Source: Ianthella basta (Eukaryota > Porifera > Demospongiae > Verongiida > Ianthellidae). From it: DNA of 64,000 nucleotides. Below, piece by piece: positions 61,379 through 64,000 of this stretch (its first letter is position 1; each line of letters opens with the position of its first letter). Below the pieces are notes generated by a model. That model saw only the letters and a list, made by a program, of their open reading frames with translations. It was not told the origin of the DNA and did no database searches. Made by a program: the position numbers and the translations under genes. The DNA is taken from contig OZ025887.1 of assembly GCA_964019415.1 (NCBI GenBank), positions 2,969,306 to 3,033,305 on the forward strand, in the 5' to 3' direction.

Positions 61379-61985
61379 TTGGTGTCTTCGAAAAAGTCCA
61401 CGGACTACACCTTCAATGAATTGGTGGAGAAGGTAGCCAAGCACTTCAACCTGCGTCCCTCAGCAACCATGCAGAGGTACAAGTTTAACTCGCGCTGTCG
61501 CCAAGCCAGTGAAACGGTGGCAGACTACGTTGCCACGCTTCGCATGCTATCAGAGAATTGTGAGTTTGGGAACAGCCTAAATGATATGCTGAGGAATAGG
61601 TTGGTGTGGGGAATAGACGATTCCAAGATCCAGCAAAGATTGCTGGATGAAAGCTTCTTGACGTTTGGTAAGGCCCTTGAGATTGCACAAGCTTCTGAGC
61701 TAGCCACTAGGGACCTGAAGGACTTGCAGTCAAGTGTGGGGGACCTACAGTACACAGGGTACACTAGGCCTGCACAAAGGGGAACAGTGTTATGTTACAG
61801 GTGTGGGGGTAACCACACAGCTGCCCACTGTCAATTCTAGGGCAAGTGTAGAACCTGCGGGAAGGTAGGCCGTATTGCGAAGTTGTGTCGTAGCAAGCGA
61901 GCACCCAAAGTGGAGAGTCTGTGCACAAGGTGCAAGGCCCTGCTCCCCCCAGAGGAATACACATTATACCTTGTGGTTGTTCATC
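61379..61985 (+). pseudogene. Ty3/gypsy gag and nucleocapsid region
   Basis: The frame 61379-61840 carries a capsid-like helical region (FNELVEKVAKHFNLRPSATM, RYKFNSRCRQASETVADYV) and a knuckle CYRCGGNHTAAHC. A TAG follows, and after it a second knuckle-like CRTCGKVGRIAKLC in the same frame. The reading frame appears to start upstream (about 61308). Confidence 0.75.
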
Positions 61986-62009
61986 ATGTGCATGATGTAG
62001 TTATGCCCT

Positions 62010-63656
62010 AATGTCTACTGTCACCATTGAAGGGAAGTCTCTTCGCATGGAGGTTGACACAGGTGCCTCCGTATCCGTCATCAGCAGGAACACCTCTGAG
62101 GAGTTATGACCAGGCGACTCTGCCCCTGCGTTGCAACTATTCAGGGCCAAACTGAATACATACACTGGGGAGGAGATCAGAGTCATGGGATCCATCACTG
62201 CGACGGCCCAGGGCAATGGTAAAGAAGCCAGACTTCCCTTGTTGGTGATTGAAGGCATCGGACTGAGTCTCCTTGGACGAGACTGGTTATCAAGGTTGCG
62301 TCTGGACTGGAAGAATATCCTAGCTGTGCACACCCACCCGTCCCTGGACAGCATCCTACAGTCACATGAAGCCATCTTCAAGCCTGAGTTGGGCACACTC
62401 CGTGGGATGGAAGCAAAGCTCCACATTGACACAGAAGCTCATCTGTTGTTCTTTAAGGCCCACACAGTTCCTTCAGCTCTGAGACTGAAGGTAGAGCAGG
62501 AGTTGGAGAGACTGGAACAAGGAGTTGTAGAACCAGTGCAGTTCTCCGACTGGGCTGCACCCATCGTACCAGTGATGAAGGGGGATGGTAGTGTGAGGAT
62601 TTGCGATGACTACAAGCTCACCGTTAACAAGGTGGCCGAGTTGGAAGTATATTTATTGCCAAGGATTGATGAGTTGTTTGCTTCCTTGTCAGGAGGTCAG
62701 ACCTTTCCAAGCTAGACCTATCACATGCCTACCAACAGGTACCTTTGGCTGAGGAGTCCCAAGTGTTTGTGACTGTGAACACCTACAAGGGCTTGTACGA
62801 GCACAACAGGTTACCCTTCAGCGTGGCATCTGTACCCGCCATTTTTCGGTGGATCATGGAGACACTGCTTCACGGACTCCAGGGTGTGTGTGTGTGTGTA
62901 CTTAGAGGACATCCTAGTCACAGGGCACACGGCAGAAGAACATCTGTGTAATTTGGAGGAGGTCCTGAAGCATCTTGAGGAGGCTGGCATGAGGTTGAAG
63001 GAAGACAAATGTGCCTTTTATTGCCCAAAGTTGAGTACCTTGGGCATGTCATCAGCCAGCAAGGGTTGCATCCTGACAGCAAGGTAGCCACAGTTGTGAA
63101 CGCTCCAGCACTGACGGACATGACGGAGCCTAGGTCTCTGCTAGGCCTTGTGAATTACTATGGGAAGTTTCTTCCTAATCTTGCCACCATCCTTGCTCTG
63201 CACAAACTCCTGCAGAAAGGAGCATCCTGGCATTGGGGTAGCGTGCAGGCGGAAGCCCTAGCTGAGGTGAAGAAGCAGTTACAGAGTCCAAATCTGCTCA
63301 TACATTTTGATGGCAGCAAGCCTCTGGTGCTAGCTTGTGACGGGTCTCCCTATGGAGTAGGTGCTGTTCTGTCTCATCAACAAGAGGATGGCTCTGAGAG
63401 ACTAATTGCTTTCACCTCAAGAACTCTGGCACCTGCAGAGAAGAAATATTCACAGTTGGACAAAGAGGCCCTCGCAATCATTTTTGGAGTGAAGCACTTT
63501 CACCAGTACATCTACGGCAGGTCATTTGTCATCATATCTGACCACAAATGCTTGATGCACTTGTTCAGTGAGTCTAAGGCAACCCTTGCCATGGCTTCAG
63601 CCAGAATTCAATGTTGGGCACTCCTGTTGGGTGCATATGAGTACTGCATCGAGTAG
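62010..63656 (+). pseudogene. Ty3/gypsy protease, RT and RNase H
   Basis: Protease: MEVDTGASVSVISR, with a TGA stop soon after. Then LLGRDWLSRLRLDW and RT start EQGVVEPVQFSDWAAPIVPV, with VRICDDYKLTVN (62131-62715). In the following frames come YKGLYEHNRLPF and VYLEDILVTG, where the usual YLDD reads YLED. RNase H at 63009-63656 has ACDGSPYGVGAVLSHQ, YSQLDKEALAIIFGVKHFHQ and SDHKCLMHLF. At least three frame changes and the changed RT box make it inactive. Confidence 0.8.
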
Positions 63657-64000
63657 GGTCAGGCATCAGTTTTGGACACCATATGAAATCGGACGCCAGA
63701 TCTCAGCCGTAAGCAGACCTATTTTCTTGGTTCTTGGTCTATATGCTCAACACTAGAATACAACATCTGTCCACTTTTACATGACTGCCAAACTGGCACA
63801 GTCCAGTCCTGGTCACATCCGAAGTTTCAAATGAAAGGACTTCATTGCGACGGAGCATGAGGACTTAGAACTGAAGGCGTTGGGGTCATCAATAATTGGA
63901 CTATTTCCCACCAACATAAAGCTGCAGTTCGCCTTTTCTCCTCGTTTAGCACCTTTTTCTACTAATACTACCTCATTTTGTGTTTCCTGTGGTTCTGCTG
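63657..64000. other. No gene recognised at right edge
   Basis: The Ty3 homology stops at 63656. The remaining ~340 bp shows no frame, RNA gene or repeat that I can support. Confidence 0.5.

Larger units (their letters stand above)
61308..63656 (+). mobile_element. Ty3/gypsy retrotransposon gag-pol remnant
   Basis: The plus-strand order is gag with zinc knuckles, protease, RT, RNase H, as in Ty3/gypsy. It is truncated after RNase H, and neither LTR nor integrase is seen. Stops and frameshifts occur in each part. It belongs to a different subfamily from the copies at 10430 and 37140. Confidence 0.8.

Noticed and set aside
61308..63656. Integrated retrovirus rather than a Ty3 retrotransposon
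   Set aside because: No envelope-like gene is present and the gag-pol motifs are typical of Ty3/gypsy retrotransposons of invertebrates.
1..64000. tRNA or rRNA genes
   Set aside because: No cloverleaf with A and B boxes or conserved rRNA block was noticed by eye; a covariance search was not possible.

Overview
This is a piece of an animal nuclear genome, not a prokaryotic or viral replicon. It has spliceosomal introns, no operons, and a very dense mixture of eukaryotic transposable elements (TEs). The TE repertoire and the divergent host gene suggest an early-branching marine invertebrate. A sponge is my best guess and a cnidarian is possible, but this is inference from family resemblance recalled from memory, not a search.

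The backbone is one host gene on the minus strand. Thirteen exons between 61276 and 18286 join in frame with GT/AG boundaries and matching phases into 550 codons. They resemble the middle-to-C-terminal part of Integrator complex subunit 7 (INTS7). Seven of the introns are 61-148 nt. The other five are 6.5-10.8 kb and are filled with mobile DNA. The 5' exons lie beyond the right end. The 3' exons were not securely found; one candidate lies at 16623-16898.

Layout. 1-18285: decayed DIRS element (−), a hAT-type MITE inside a palindromic Penelope-like terminus, Helitron-like elements, a Ty3/gypsy pol fragment (+), a decayed APE-type LINE (−) with a perfect inverted duplication, LINE tails. 18286-27435: INTS7 exons with two non-LTR elements that carry a restriction-like endonuclease (19070-21990 +, 22640-25654 −). 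27436-35583: Harbinger-type MITE, Penelope GIY-YIG remnant and palindrome, and a LINE (−) interrupted by a younger LINE (+) and a Harbinger derivative. 35584-42089: a small INTS7 exon, a TIR element carrying a RecQ-like helicase exon, a Ty3/gypsy element split by other insertions, and a TTAA-flanked element. 42090-42999: four INTS7 exons. 43228-48052: an almost intact ISL2EU-type transposon with a THAP/DDE transposase and a convergent SAP-SWIM-YqaJ nuclease gene. 49635-52565: a pogo/Tigger-like transposon containing a Penelope fragment. 53823-61276: INTS7 exons, hAT and Crypton fragments, Helitron-like DNA and MITEs. 61308-63656: a Ty3/gypsy gag-pol remnant.

Most TE genes are broken and are described as such. 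The items most worth a second look are the bimodal INTS7 introns, the two-gene ISL2EU element, the hammerhead-ribozyme-like motifs in Penelope termini, and the TIR elements that carry pieces of cellular-type genes (RecQ helicase, possible MBD).
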